64,000 bases of DNA from positions 335,674,250-335,738,249 of the forward strand of contig CATIUR010000001.1 of the NCBI GenBank assembly GCA_949592205.1, given 5' to 3'. Positions 11,462-25,100 of this stretch are shown here, piece by piece. Made by a program: the position numbers and the translations under genes. A model generated the notes under the pieces. It saw only the letters and a program-made list of their open reading frames with translations, made no database searches and was not told the origin of the DNA. Position 1 is the first letter of the stretch, and each line of letters begins with the position of its first letter. The DNA comes from Helichrysum umbraculigerum. Lineage: Eukaryota > Streptophyta > Magnoliopsida > Asterales > Asteraceae.

Positions 11462-13418
11462 ATGGCGGGCGTTGCACCAGAAGGATCTCAATTTGATGCT
11501 CGACAGTTCGACTCCAAAATGAGTGAGCTGTAAGTTCTCATTATTTGTTATTTTTTATGAACTTTCATCTAAAATTAAATCTCTTTCAGCTGTAAGTTCT
11601 CATTATTTGTTATTTTTTATGATCAATGATGCAGGCTTTCAGCTGATGGACAGGACTTTTTCACTTCATATGATGAGGTCCATGATAGCTTTGATGCTAT
11701 GGGTTTACAAGAGAATCTTTTGAGAGGCATATATGCTTATGGTAGGTCTGATTGTGCAATCTCAATGGAGTAATGAAGTTCAGCAGGTCTTCGTGTTTGG
11801 TATTAATGTATTATTCATGTCAATGCAGGTTTTGAAAAACCATCAGCTATTCAGCAGAGAGGAATTGTTCCTTTCACTAAGGGTCTTGACGTAATTCAAC
11901 AAGCACAGTCTGGGACAGGAAAGACTGCTACTTTCTGCTCCGGTATCCTTCAACAACTTGATTACAATGTAGTTGAATGCCAGGCCTTGGTTTTAGCACC
12001 TACTCGTGAACTTGCACAGCAGATTGAGAAAGTCATGCGAGCCCTTGGTGACTACCTTGGTGTAAAGGTCCATGCTTGTGTTGGTGGAACCAGTGTTCGT
12101 GAGGATCAGCGCATCCTCTCAGCTGGGGTCCACGTTGTTGTTGGTACTCCTGGGCGTGTGTTTGACATGTTGCGCAGGCAGTCTCTACGTTCTGATTACA
12201 TCAAAATGTTTGTGCTGGATGAGGCTGATGAAATGCTTTCAAGAGGTTTCAAGGATCAGGTTCTTATATTTACTCTCTTCTCATTTTGTTCTTTTTAGGG
12301 CCAACAGTTTGACTCATTTACTTATGAGTGGTTGATGATACTTATGTTATATCTCTAATAAAAGGACAGGTTTTGTTTATTTAAAAATGCTAGATTATAG
12401 TGAAAATGTGTTTTGTGATGGGTATTGGTACACTTAACACTCTTTAGAAAAATCAGAATTTGTGGACTAAATATTTTGATGGCCAACCAGAATCAACCCA
12501 TTATGGGCCGTACAAAAAGTTGTCGGCTTTAATATGTTCCCCAACATCCCAACCTGCCCATTTTTCTGCTTCTAGTCAATTACCCACAGAGTGTTGGGTT
12601 CTAATGAGTATTAAAAAATTTGTACAGAGGCTCTGACCTGACTCTTTTGACCAATAGAGCAAGTTAGTTGTTTCGACCCATCACTGAATTTGCCCATTTT
12701 GCCAACTTTCAAATTACTTGGAGCTGTAATTGTAAATTTGTAAGCACATATTTAACGAGGGAAGGTTTTTTTTCTTTTCCAGATCTACGACATCTTCCAG
12801 TTGCTGCCTTCAAAGGTTCAGGTAGGAGTTTTCTCAGCAACCATGCCACCAGAGGCTCTCGAGATCACCAGAAAGTTCATGAACAAACCTGTAAGGATTC
12901 TCGTAAAGCGTGATGAGCTCACCTTAGAAGGCATCAAACAATTTTACGTCAATGTCGAAAAAGAGGACTGGAAACTCGAAACTCTGTGCGACCTTTACGA
13001 GACTTTAGCCATCACTCAAAGTGTCATATTCGTGAACACACGAAGGAAGGTTGACTGGTTGACCGACAAGATGAGAGGCAGGGACCACACAGTCTCAGCC
13101 ACACACGGAGACATGGACCAGAACACACGAGACATCATCATGAGGGAATTTCGTTCGGGTTCTTCACGTGTTCTTATCACCACTGATTTGTTGGCACGTG
13201 GTATTGATGTTCAGCAAGTTTCACTTGTTATCAACTATGATCTTCCTACTCAGCCAGAAAACTACCTTCATCGTATTGGTCGTAGTGGACGATTTGGAAG
13301 AAAGGGTGTGGCTATCAATTTTGTGACTTTGGATGATGAGAAGATGCTTGGTGATATTCAGAAATTTTACAATGTGGTTGTGGAAGAGCTGCCATCAAAT
13401 GTTGCTGATCTGATCTAA
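11462..13418 (+). CDS. eIF4A: Eukaryotic initiation factor 4A (DEAD-box RNA helicase)
   Basis: Four coding exons: 11462-11529, 11635-11741, 11829-12259 and 12783-13418, totalling 1242 nt, or 413 residues plus stop, the usual length of plant eIF4A. Motifs in order: Q motif around FEKPSAIQQ (60-68), motif I AQSGTGKT (84-91), Ia PTRELAQQ, Ib TPGR, II DEAD (189-192), III SAT (220-222), IV VIFVNTR, V ARGID, VI HRIGRSGR (365-372). C-terminus is ELPSNVADLI. It is the ATP-dependent helicase subunit of eIF4F that unwinds mRNA 5' leaders in the cytosol. All catalytic motifs are intact, so the gene looks functional. The first coding intron carries a 62-bp tandem duplication of its own donor region (separate finding). 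Confidence 0.98.
11530..11634 (+). repeat. 62-bp tandem duplication of the intron donor region in eIF4A
   Basis: The donor context CAGCTGTAAGTTCTCATTAT (or GAGCTGTAAG for the first copy) occurs twice, with GTAAG at 11530 and again at 11592, followed each time by ATTTGTTATTTTTTATGA. Only the first donor keeps the reading frame with the acceptor at 11634. Confidence 0.85.
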
Positions 13419-15785
13419 GCTGATTGGATTCAAAAGATTTGGCTGATTTTCGTGTCGTTGGTATTTGAATTTAATTGTTATTCTGTTTTGTTTTGAGTTA
13501 TTGAAAGATCGTTGGAGTTCGACTTTTGGTAGGATTTTCAATTATGTTTGTACCTTTAAGTTTAATTTCGTTTGGATTGTATGGATTAGTTTATTCATTT
13601 GAATTCCAGTCTTTCAGTATGCTTGCAATTTTGATCGAAATTTAGATGTATGTTCTTTAACTTGTTGCAAATGGATGTTGGTGAAAAAATTTGATCAAAA
13701 ATGACTCGAAATAACATAAAAATTTTTTGATTCCATACACTATTCGTAAAACCAAAAATTTTTGGTTTGGAACTCTTAATTCTCGTTGTTTATATCTCAA
13801 AGTTATATCTTTAGAATCTGCTATGTGATAGAAATCAAACTTAATAAAATAAATAAAGAGCCTAAAAGACCTTTATTTTCGTCATTCTATTCTATACTTT
13901 ATTTACATGTAATAAAATACCTCAAAGGATTGTAAACTTTTGCCTAAAAACGGGAGTCTTTTTTTAGTAATCTTTTTTTAGTAATAGTAAAACTTGAGAA
14001 AAAATACACCTAAATTCCATTTTAAAATTCGAATGAGACTAGTAAGAAAGATCCGTTTTTTTGATAAAAAAAGTTCATTTTAGATCTATAATCTTCTAAA
14101 CTTTACTAAGAAATTGTTTTGATTGAAATGGAAATCTCTTCATTGTTTGCGGTGGTTTTATCTTAGTTATAGTCTTACTCCATAACAATAAACGTTATCT
14201 TTGTGCAGCGAAAAAACATCTGGATTCTATAATATGCAACATCTTATATGACAACTGATTATTTGCATCTGATTTTTATTTTCTTCGAGGGGCAATTATG
14301 TGTTAATTAATAGTAGGCATTTAAGTTAGCAACTCTGTGTAACTAATGTGAATGAATGGTGTTTAGATTCTTGTCCTATTTAGAAGTAAAATACAACCAA
14401 AATAAACTCATTATAGGCGAATGGGTCGAGATTACATCTATATAGTGTAAAAATGTGTTGATGTTCTCCAACATTTAAGTGGGCAACTGTCTCGATAGTG
14501 AATGAAATTCCGTTGTGTGCGTGTTTTATACTTGCTTAAACAATCAAGAGATACAAAGATGAGGTGATTCTTTATACTAAGATGATTGATCCCTTAAACT
14601 TCAGGTCAGGAGTTATTTGGTTCTTGTACAAAAAGAAAAAATGAATATTGGTTGAATGACCGACCGATTCAACCGTTGCACCATCAATCCCATTTTCAGT
14701 CTGTAATCTTGATTCATGGATTTTGGACTTGTAATGATGTTGTTTAGGCTATTCCAAACGCGAATAAACTTGTATCACTTGTTGAAAGTAGAATGTATCA
14801 TATTGTTTTTCAAATGCCAGTAAGTTTTATATCATCATAGAACGTATAAGCATTGTTCTGTTATGGAACATTATAGACTTTTAGTATTTGGTCATTAGTA
14901 AGTCTAAACTATATGTAAGATTAAACCCCTTCAAAGAACAGTTCTAAGACCATCTCCAATGTACTATCAACATTCATCAAAACACTCAATATGGTGTTCT
15001 GGTGTAAACTTGCATCTCCGACTAGTCATCATCGAATGATTAGTTCATATTCTTATGAAATGTTTGTTGTTAAAATTAAAATTTAATCTATGAACTATTG
15101 TAGTGAAAATCAATTTGGCCTAAACATTGGAGTAAAATCAAAATTTATGGACACATACCCAGAACTATAATTAACCCCCACAAACAATCATATAAAACCA
15201 ATGGTAACTCGGTTTGAGGTGCATCTTATATCTTTAGAAAGATTGAAGAGTCCACTTCAACATGACATTAAAATGACATCAGTGTCTAACTCAAAGTTTT
15301 AATGGGTCAAAGATTAGAATCAGGGAAGGTGTCAATGATGAAAGTGTCTCTTAACCAATCAAATTTCATTCTCATTAACTTTTCTCATTCACTTAAAGGA
15401 TAGAATGGTTGAAATTAAAAATACATTAAAAAAAAAAAAAACATTCATTATAGTTAAGTTACTACTAATGCTTTGATTTAGAAAAAATGCATTTATGACA
15501 AACATAAATTCAAATCAACAAATATTATGTTATGCGTACGCATAATTAAAAAATCGTAAGCAACAAAGTTATCATTGAAGAAAACTAATTGCAACTCATT
15601 CATTGTATAAATCTAGTACAAAATTGTAGGCCAGCTAGTTTTCTATTTCACAAATCGATTCGGCAAACCAAAAACTATACATAATAACGACATTTTGAAT
15701 AAATGTATTCTATATATACACAATGTTAACATTGCCGTAATGTATCAGGCTTATGCATCAATCTCGCGCTTCTTCTTCAGAACAA
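13419..15785. other. Intergenic region between eIF4A and PP2C (convergent 3' ends)
   Basis: Contains the 3'UTR of eIF4A just after 13418 and that of the minus-strand PP2C just below 15785. The rest is AT-rich, with no ORF, RNA gene or clear transposon. The two genes are convergent. Confidence 0.6.
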
Positions 15786-16778
15786 CTACTGCGTGCATCT
15801 AAATTTTGGACGCCAAGGCTTTGGAGGCTCAATGTGAGTAGTAAAGCAAACGACAATCACAGTGAGATTATCAGCGGCATGACGTCCTAACGCTTCATTT
15901 ATGATCTCCATAGCACACCGTTGAGGGTCGTTATTCTTCAGTAACTGACGTTGTACAATCCCAACAGCTTCTTCATTCGACATCACATCCCAAATCCCAT
16001 CACATCCAATTATCATAAACTCATCATCCTGTGTCAACTCCATGTGTCTCATCTCCGGTTCAGCAATCAAAACCGAGCTTAAACCATTAGTTGACTTCAT
16101 ATACCAATCTCCAAGCGCTCGTGTTACTCCAAGTTCACCGTTTAAGTATCCGTCCTCAAAGTAACCGCCTAGTTTCTCCACTCTATCCTTTTCTTGTAAA
16201 TATGACGGTCTATGGTCATTAGACATTTGCACTGCAACACCTTTTCTAGAAACAACCGCACGAGAATCACCAGCATTTGCTATTATTAAATGTCGCTCGA
16301 GTATTAAAACAGTTAAAGCTGTGGTCCCACAATACTCGCTGATACTACATTCGTCGGCTAGAGCTTGGTCAGCTTGTAAGAATGCTTTGTGATGATAATC
16401 TTGTAATTCTTTTAATAGCAATTCATCTACTACGTCTGCTTGCGGTAAATCTGACTCGTCAATCAATAATTTCATGACATGATCTTTGACATATGATGCT
16501 GCTTCTGACCCTCCATGACCATCAAATATAGCATAAAAGGAACTCGAAAGAGGCCACTTGTATTTATCACCAAGATGCTTAGATAAGTCGTCGATTTGGA
16601 TGTGTTTGTCTTCATTCAATCTGCGTGCTCCAACGTCTGTGTGACTTCCTGAACGTATGCTTGGGCTGACTGCCGACCCCACAACGCTACGTTTGATGCT
16701 AGCCGAATTCATGGCCTATACATAGAAAAATAAGCAAAGGTTAGGACATCAGTCCATGAACAAATTTGTAGATATTAT

Positions 16779-16861
<83 letters not shown>

Positions 16862-17265
16862 CATATATATATACATATGTCATATGTATGTATATGTATA
16901 TATGTATATATACATACATATATGTATATATGTATATATATGTATATTTTTATATTTACTATTGATAAATAAATAGAAACGTTAATACGTACATAAATAC
17001 GTGCACACAAAAAGTCTAACTCATCAAGAAAATTAAACATGCATATAAACATATTGGGAATTAAACCCTAATCAACATACATACACATGCACGAAAACAA
17101 ACGATTAATTAAACGAGTAGAAACGATCGATCAACAACTTACCAAATTTTCAGAAATCGAAACAGGGTTGGCTATGGAAGAGCGTGTATCAAGTTTTATG
17201 GAGCATAAACTGTTGTTTTTGTCGCTCGTCATCATCATCACCTTCTCGGTTGCTTCGACCACCAT
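15786..17265 (-). CDS. PP2C-type Ser/Thr protein phosphatase
   Basis: Two exons on the minus strand: 17265-17143 (41 codons, donor GTAAGT) and 16715-15786 (309 codons plus stop), joined in phase 0 to give 350 residues. Using the full-length numbering, the metal-binding acidic pair lies in LNED (76-77), DGHGG at 106-110, GDSR at 191-194, GCDGIWDV at 278-285 and the final DN at 323-324, so both Mg/Mn sites look intact. The RSGS...IDDLSKHLG block before the catalytic core resembles the plant clade that includes DBP1/PP2CG1-like phosphatases; the subfamily call is inference. The first acidic motif is NED rather than the usual MED. An ATG at 16712 in exon 2 could serve as start, but the acceptor TATAG directly before it and the open upstream exon favour 17265. 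Likely acts in signalling by dephosphorylating Ser/Thr targets. Confidence 0.92.
16778..16950. repeat. (TA)n / TATACATA microsatellite in the PP2C intron
   Basis: About 70 bases of pure TA followed by TATACATA-type units, inside the single PP2C intron on the 5' side of exon 2. Length polymorphism is likely. Confidence 0.96.
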
Positions 17266-17868
17266 CTTCTGATCTCGTGATGCAACTAACATGATCAAAT
17301 CGAAACACAAAGTATATGCAGAACTTTTTCAACGTAATACGTAAAAGACTACTAGGGAATTGAATTTGGGTATTCAAAGGAATTTGAAGAAATTAACTAG
17401 GGTTTTTTTGTGTGTAATGTATTGTGTTGTATGTACACTAGTGTTGTACGTATATATATAGTAGAGATATTTTGCGTGTACTACAAGCTGTAACTAATTC
17501 AGATAGGCAAGTAGTTAGAGAAATGCTTTATTATATTAATTATTATTAATAATTGGTTATTTAAATTAACTATATTTGTATTGCCGATATGATGTGCCTT
17601 CGCATCGGATAAAAGACAAAATTATTTTAGTTGAGTTTATTTTAGATTATTTCTTTCATTTCGTTATCAACAAAACACGTTCCACTTCACTTGTATAATA
17701 AACTTACTTTCCCTTTGCGTCAAATTTTTAACTAAATATTACTTCCCCGTCCGCTTCAAATGTACACTTTAGTATTTAACCAATTAAAAAAAACTTTAAT
17801 GAGTGGATATGATATTTGAGAAATGTAGTTAGTGAAGAATTATAATACTTTATTAGCATTGAAAATAG

Positions 17869-18083
17869 GATTTTGCTATACATAGCTCTAAAGGCTATGA
17901 TTTACAACTACAAAATCATAGGTGGTTCGTACGTGACGGTTAAAAAACGGTTAATGTTCACTATTTAACAAAATATGATTGACGGTTTTATGGTAGTTGA
18001 CGGTTTCAATAGAAGTTAGACGATTATTTTCAGGAAGTTGTATCGTTATTTATATAGCCCCGAGGGGTATGTATAGCAAAATC
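17869..18083. mobile_element. 215-bp MITE
   Basis: The left end GATTTTGCTATACATAGCTC and the right end form inverted repeats: the right end reverse complement begins GATTTTGCTATACATACCCC. No coding capacity. The target duplication is not resolved. Confidence 0.68.
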
Positions 18084-18218
18084 TTAGAAATTGTAGAAAG
18101 AATATTTTAAATTGGATTGCTTTATGCGTTTCTACATGCCTCCAAAACAGAGTACATCGTGTTTGGTTTTTCATCAAATAGAGCATCGATACTTCATGTC
18201 CATGGAGGGAGTCCACGG

Positions 18219-18255
18219 TGAAGAAGAAGAAGAAGAAGAAGAAGAAGAACACACA

Positions 18256-18296
<41 letters not shown>
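18219..18296. repeat. (GAA)n followed by (CA)n compound microsatellite
   Basis: About ten GAA units run directly into CA dinucleotides. The ORFs through it encode only E or T/H runs. Confidence 0.96.
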
Positions 18297-18298
<2 letters not shown>

Positions 18299-18704
18299 GA
18301 CCTGCATCACATCATAAAACCGTTATACTATGTCATCTGTTAAAAAAAAATGTCATGTTACAAAGGCTTATAGAATTGCAAGTAAAATGACATTTTTACA
18401 GGACGAAACCCACATACAATAGTTACACAAAGTAAAAACAAAGAAAAATCATGTAAAATGTTTCCACTATGAAAAAACAAGTCATAGAGAAAAGCTGTAA
18501 CATAAAAGCTGCTACCCATTTACAGTTTAGTAAGATTTTCATCTGCCAACTATCACAATTACTATCAAGAGCATAGAGAAGGTAAAAGGAACAATTCGCC
18601 TTATAGAAAGATGCTCGTTTCAGAGGATCATGAGGGTGGATGGTTTCTTTGTTTTATGAAAAAAGAGCTTACAATTTACAAGAGATCCATGTACTTTAGA
18701 ATCA

Positions 18705-21700
18705 TTAACGAATCCTTTCTTCATCTTCAAAGTTTAGAGACTCCATTCCTTTAAGAGTGGTTTCATATTTCTTGGCAGCAGCTACATTCTTGTTTCTTGG
18801 ATCAGATGATCCGCCTTGTGGTGAACTTTTATCTCTTGTCTCAGTGAAGCGTGAACGACCACTGATGTCCGCATCAACTCGCCTCATTGATCCACTTGGT
18901 CGCCCACCAATCCCAGAACTTGACATCTACACCATAAGTCATACTTGAGTATTAGGTAACAAAAAACCACATGCCAAATAAATTTACATATTAAAAAACA
19001 GAAAAAACAAAATTATGTTTTTAATCTTGTAAATAAAATGCCTCTTGATTCAGCAATCATATTTGTATAACACCCTATTTGTCTAGGATGAAAAAGAATT
19101 GGAGAGCGAGTGAATTTGATAATTTGTACTTCTCTATCTACTCGAATAAGCCTTTAATACCAGTCACACACATACATACATCACAAAACTAAAAGTCACC
19201 TCACATGTATTCAAATGCAGAAATACTTATAACAATATTGTGGTATTATTTTTATCAAAATTTAAAATATATCATTATTTAGTAATATTGTTATAATCGT
19301 ATTTCATACATTAGTTTCTTACGAATTTCAAAAAATGGATAATAGGTTAAGTTGCTGGCAGGTTAGCCCAACCTGACCCATTTTGACTCTTACATGAAAT
19401 TACCCGTTCTGATCCATACATAAAACTATCCGTGTCGACCCGGACCCATTTGACCAGTTACCCAACCTGCCATCTTTCAACTCTACACAAAACTGACCAA
19501 AAAAGTTGGGGTTTATGTACACTTGCATTATAGACACAAAAGAAATAACTCACCATGGCATCTGTGCTCATCGTTGCGTCGTTAGCAACTGGACTCTTCT
19601 CGCGGGCTAGATTGCCAGAACTTGTGATTTGTGCAGAATTTCTTCTACGAGAAGGGTCCAATGAGGATAAACCAGTCTGTCTTCCACTTTCATCACCTAC
19701 AACAAAATAAAAGCGAAATGAAGTGCCATAGTAAATGGAAATGTTACAAGGAACACATTAGATTGCCAGTGTCAAGTCCCTTCTAAGGTCGATGTGCGAA
19801 GGGCATATACCAACTCAGGGAGTTTCCAAAGTGCGGATATGCCCTGTAATTATAACCGTTGCAATCTGTAACTAGGTTTACCTGGCTGCCGATCACCATT
19901 AGGAATAACAGGGGGAGTTCCAGTGCTTGGCCCAGCGCCCATACCCTAAAATATAAAACAATTAGATTTAACTCGTAATTCATGCACCAAGTGTGACGCT
20001 AAACATGTATGATACTTACTAGTCCACGGGTAGGGGGAGCTGCTATCTGTGATTGCTGATATTTTAGTATTGTCCAATCAAAAACATAATCGAACTGAAA
20101 CCCTACGAAAAAGAAGATATAAAATAAATGGCTGATACACTATCATCTCTAATTCTCTATCATAATAATGCTGAAATTGTATGAACCTTCACGAATAAAG
20201 AGATCCCGGAATATTCTCTTCAGATAAGCATAGTCTGGTTTGTCCTCAAACCGAAGTGAACGACAGTAATGAAAGTACGACGCAAACTCCGTTGGATAAC
20301 CACGACATAAGGCCTGCAGAAGTGGAAAAAGAATCACTACCCATACTTCTTCTCACAAACTATTGATGTGAATTTATGAAATACAATTTAACCACGTAAA
20401 CTGCAATACCTCAATTGATGTAGAAACTTTCTTCTCGCTAATTTTTTCATACTTCTGTTTCTTATTTCCTGCTTTTAGTCCTTGCCAAGGAAGGCTGGTC
20501 ATATAAACATATTACAGATATCAATGGACTGACGGAGAGACCAAACTCCAAAGGTTTTAGAATGGGAAAGAAAGAAAATGGGCATTACCTTCCTCTTAAG
20601 AAGTACATTAGAACATATCCAAGAGATTCTAGATCATCCCTCCTGCTTTGTTCTACATGATTACAGTAATTGAAAACATACACACATCAATATTCTAAAG
20701 GCTGCATTTCCAGCATAAAAGTGTATTTTCATGCATAAGTAACAATATATACCAATCCCAAGATGTGTATTCATGCTTGCATATCTAGCAGTCCCAGTTA
20801 AGTTTTTGTTCTCTCTGCAACCAACAAGAAGGTAGTGTATGTCAGAATAAATAGAAGCATACGTCAATAATAATTTTTGTATTCATGAAAAAGGGGATTT
20901 ATATATATATATATATCCAGACCAATAAAAGAGGATATTAGACTCCTAACTTTCCCGCCAAAATTTCCTAACCGTCTACTCCACTATTTTCTCTATATGT
21001 GTACGTACAAAAATCACTAATCATTAATTAATTAATAACAACAACTTCCACTCAGAGATTAGAAATAATATCCCTTGGATAAAAATGTAACCGTCATGCC
21101 ATATCCATTACTTATTTACAAACTTTAAAATCCACAATTTACCAATTTATCTAAAATACATCACCACCATATTCTTTACGATTTTCTCATTCATCCTATC
21201 ACTTCCTTGAAACTTCATCAAAAAATGATTCACTCCCTTGATTTATTCATCAAAATTGAATGCTTGAATCCATCTCTTACTCCATAAATTGTAAGCATAA
21301 CATAATCCTATTCATCCCAATTATTATTATTTATGTACTTTTTAATAAAGATTTGTAGTTGTGAATGTAAAAAGGAAAACTAAACAAATGTAGTTTAAGT
21401 ATTTGTTTCTATTTACATTTACCAAAAAATTATACTATTATATATAGATTTGAAGATTGTGATTTAGTATGTTATTTTTTTATTTTTTAGAAATTTGGTC
21501 AAAGCAAAATATAAATTTCTAATGTCATGTGTTTCAAATTACAATGGAAGTTTTCCTTTATATCATGACATCATGTTGTTGTTTTCATGTACTAGGATGA
21601 AATTAATATTAACTTTTTACGTAAATATGTACTTGTGGATTGAAATTATGCTGATAAATGTTATTGAAAGTAAAATACATATATTTAGTGTCATGTGTTT

Positions 21701-22041
21701 GCTTGGAAGTTAAAAGTTTTAGTTTACATCATATGAAGATAATGTTTACAAGTAGAAAAACACATGAAAATAGGTAGTGTAGAATATAACATACTAGATG
21801 TATTTGCAGTTTTGCACTATATATATAATGTTACTGAATGTGATTATGTAAAGATGCATTTGCATATTGCAATATTTACGAGTATATTAGTACAAGCAAC
21901 CAAAATATTACTGTAAAATTAATGTCAACTACATCTTACTACTTACGTTAACTTTCAAGACTTATTCATAATATGCAACATTGATTTAAACTATTTTGCA
22001 CTATGTTTGATCAATCCGTGCATCACACGGGTAATAATCTA

Positions 22042-22107
<66 letters not shown>

Positions 22108-25100
22108 GCAAAAACTCTAGCAAACATAAACCAATATGGTGCTAAAAAGCATCACACGTTTTTATTGAACAGGGAACACATACAAATAGGAAAGCATGAA
22201 TTAATGCGACTTGAAGATATGAAAACCATTAGTGAGATTTTACAATCTCACCTGTATGGAATGTGTTGGTGAGTTGTAGTATCCCGGTATTTCTTGACCA
22301 GACCAAAGTCAATGATATAGACCTGCAAGAGGGTAGAAAATGTAACCCAAACCAACTGACCAAAGCTACAAATTGTGATTGATAAAAAATAGCATATATT
22401 TTGTTACCTGATTAGCACGTCGTCCCAAGCCCATAAGAAAATTATCCGGCTTGATGTCACGATGTAGAAATGATTTAGAATGAACAAATTCTATACGGTT
22501 GATCTGATAGAAGCATCACAAACTGTTATCATTAATCTTAAAACCTAAAACAATATATAGGCGTATACATAAATAAGTGGTAACTGACTAACCATTTGAT
22601 CTGCAAGCATGAGAACTGTTTTAAGAGAAAGTTTCCTGCTGCAGAAATTGAATAAATCCTCAAGACTGGGCCCAAGCAAATCCATCACCAGAACATTATA
22701 ATCTCCTTCCACGCCGAACCATCTCACATTTGGTATACCAGCTACAACAGTTTGATTGTGGCAATCAATAAAATGCGTTAACAATAATAAAGATTTTTCT
22801 TAAAGACTATACATGTAAAAGATGTTAAATGCCCCCTTACTTCCTCCCTGTAGAATTCTGTATAACTTGGACTCATACAGCAGCTGAGGATGTTTCGTCT
22901 TCACATTTTCCTAAGAACCATTACAAGTTAAACTTCAAAAAGTAATAAAAATGCTTTAAATTTTCCTTATACGAAAAGAAAGTGACAGAAAACGTTTAAT
23001 GAATAATGCACGCCTGCATTACAGCTGTAAGACCGAGAGAAGGAAAATATATGGTGTGTTTGAAATAGCAAATCAATCACGAAGAAACCAATTTACTGTT
23101 ATGATGTTGGTTGTTGTCAAAAAGTCTCTGAAGGTACCTTCAATGTTTATATCTTACCAAGAATAAGATATATCCATGACACTAATGAAGGTATCTTTAG
23201 TCCAGACAATGTACATTAACATATGGAAACAAGGAAATGAAAATATCCAATATGCAACGTGTCAAAGATGTATTACAGTAACTCATTGTAGCCCAATACA
23301 CTTCAGATAGTACGATTTTCTTGAAATTTATTCGTAAAGAGATCGGAAAACATAACTCTCAAACTAAAAGAAGCAATTAACATGATAAGATCTAGGCAAA
23401 TAAATGACAAACACATGATAGTTAATACTTATGACGCAGGCATGGACCAGCCAAAAAAAAAGGGCCTTGGAGTATAGCACAAGTGGCTAGCAGCAGAAGT
23501 TTCATAATTCCCATAAAACATGAAAAGAACTTGAGGGTAACAAATAAAATCGGGCGCAACCATTATTTAATATCCCCATGCAAAAAACGATGATTCATAC
23601 AATATTGTCAGAACATAATTTATGCCAACATTCGTGCATTTATGACGATCACATTTCCAAAAATTCTATTGTATTTCAAGCTAATCAATACAAATTGTTA
23701 CATATAAGAAGTGCTGAACAAAAATAGTATACGATCTTTTTTTTTTTTTTTTTGAAAGGCAGAATATTATATATACAGGACTACTAGCAAGTTGCTAGAT
23801 AGTCACCACCAACGTACAACATACAAACACCAATAACGCACCTCTATTACTTAGACACCCAAACTCCGGATCTTAACTACGAGGGTACTAAAAAGGATGA
23901 AAAAAACCTAGGAAATCCTAGGAAAAAATCCCCGAAGGTAGGGGCCGAGCCACCGGTTTTCACCCTACTTCGTTTTTGATATTACCCCAATAGTATACGA
24001 TCTTGATCAGCTGAAGTTTACTGCATATACTCCGCATTTATTATTATCATCATATACTTGACGGCCAATAAAATAATTTAATAATAATTGTGAGGGCTTT
24101 TCCTAGTGTTAATCCTATTTCAGTGGGAGTCTTGCAACAAAAATAACTGCATGCTTCGAAAAAGATGGAAATAAGTACTTACAAAAACAATACTGGCGAT
24201 TTATTACAAAACGGAAGGGATTGTATTAGAGAGTTATCTTTCCAAAAAAAAAAATAATAACAGAACAAGAGCAACAAAGATTATTATATTATACCAGCTG
24301 TTCATTGGATAATGGATCAATTTATTATTCCTAAGTATGTGCAGAAGTATCTTATAGATGACCTAATATAAAATATTTAGCGCCAACCAAACAACGCAAA
24401 AAAGATAAATCTTATGACAAGGTCATCCCAAGATGTCAAACCTGTCTCTTTTGTTGTTTCTATTTCTTTCTTCTCTTCATAAGTGTACTATTCACCTAGC
24501 TAAGAAAAATTCCATGTGCCATGCCCCCACATTGGAGCACATGGTGCACACAACTTTTCAGGAATGCCATTCTATGAAGTAAGGTGCCAGCATTAAACTC
24601 CATCATACTAGGCGTACGTGATTACTTCAACAAGAATGAAATCCTCCCTCTTTTACAAAATCCGATATGCATTCTCACTTGTAGTATCTAAAAAGCAATT
24701 CATTTCCACATTATGGCTATTAACCAGCACGGAATTCCTAATTTTCCATACTTTATGACTAACATTTATAGCAACACTCTAACACTACCTAAAAACTCAT
24801 AATTTCAATCCAGAAACATCTAAAATTCCTAACTAAACAATCAACTCATTCATTCCAATAACCCTAAAAATAACAACATTCTAATTCAGCTCACAATAAC
24901 TCAATCAACAAGTAACAACATTCATGATCGAAAACTAATAAACCTAAAATAAAAAAATAAAAAAATTAAAACACAATACTCACAAGCTTAATTGCAACTT
25001 CTTCATTCGTCTGAACATTAGTACCTGAAGAAACAGAATAAAAAATCGATTTAACAAAAACACAGAAATTAAACAAATGACATGCGTAGATTTTAGGCAA

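Larger units (their letters stand above)
17480..18704. other. Intergenic region between PP2C and the CK1-like gene
   Basis: Upstream flank of PP2C and 3' flank of the CK1-like gene. It contains one MITE (17869-18083) and a GAA/CA microsatellite (18219-18296); no gene is seen otherwise. A MITE-like end (TACTTCCCCGTCCGCTTC) sits near 17740 without a partner. Confidence 0.6.

Noticed and set aside
14945..15400. Possible MITE with GACCATCTCCAATG-like end
   Set aside because: A convincing inverted partner and target duplication could not be found.
16741..17052. 103-codon I/Y-rich ORFs on both strands
   Set aside because: Pure translation of the TA microsatellite in the PP2C intron.
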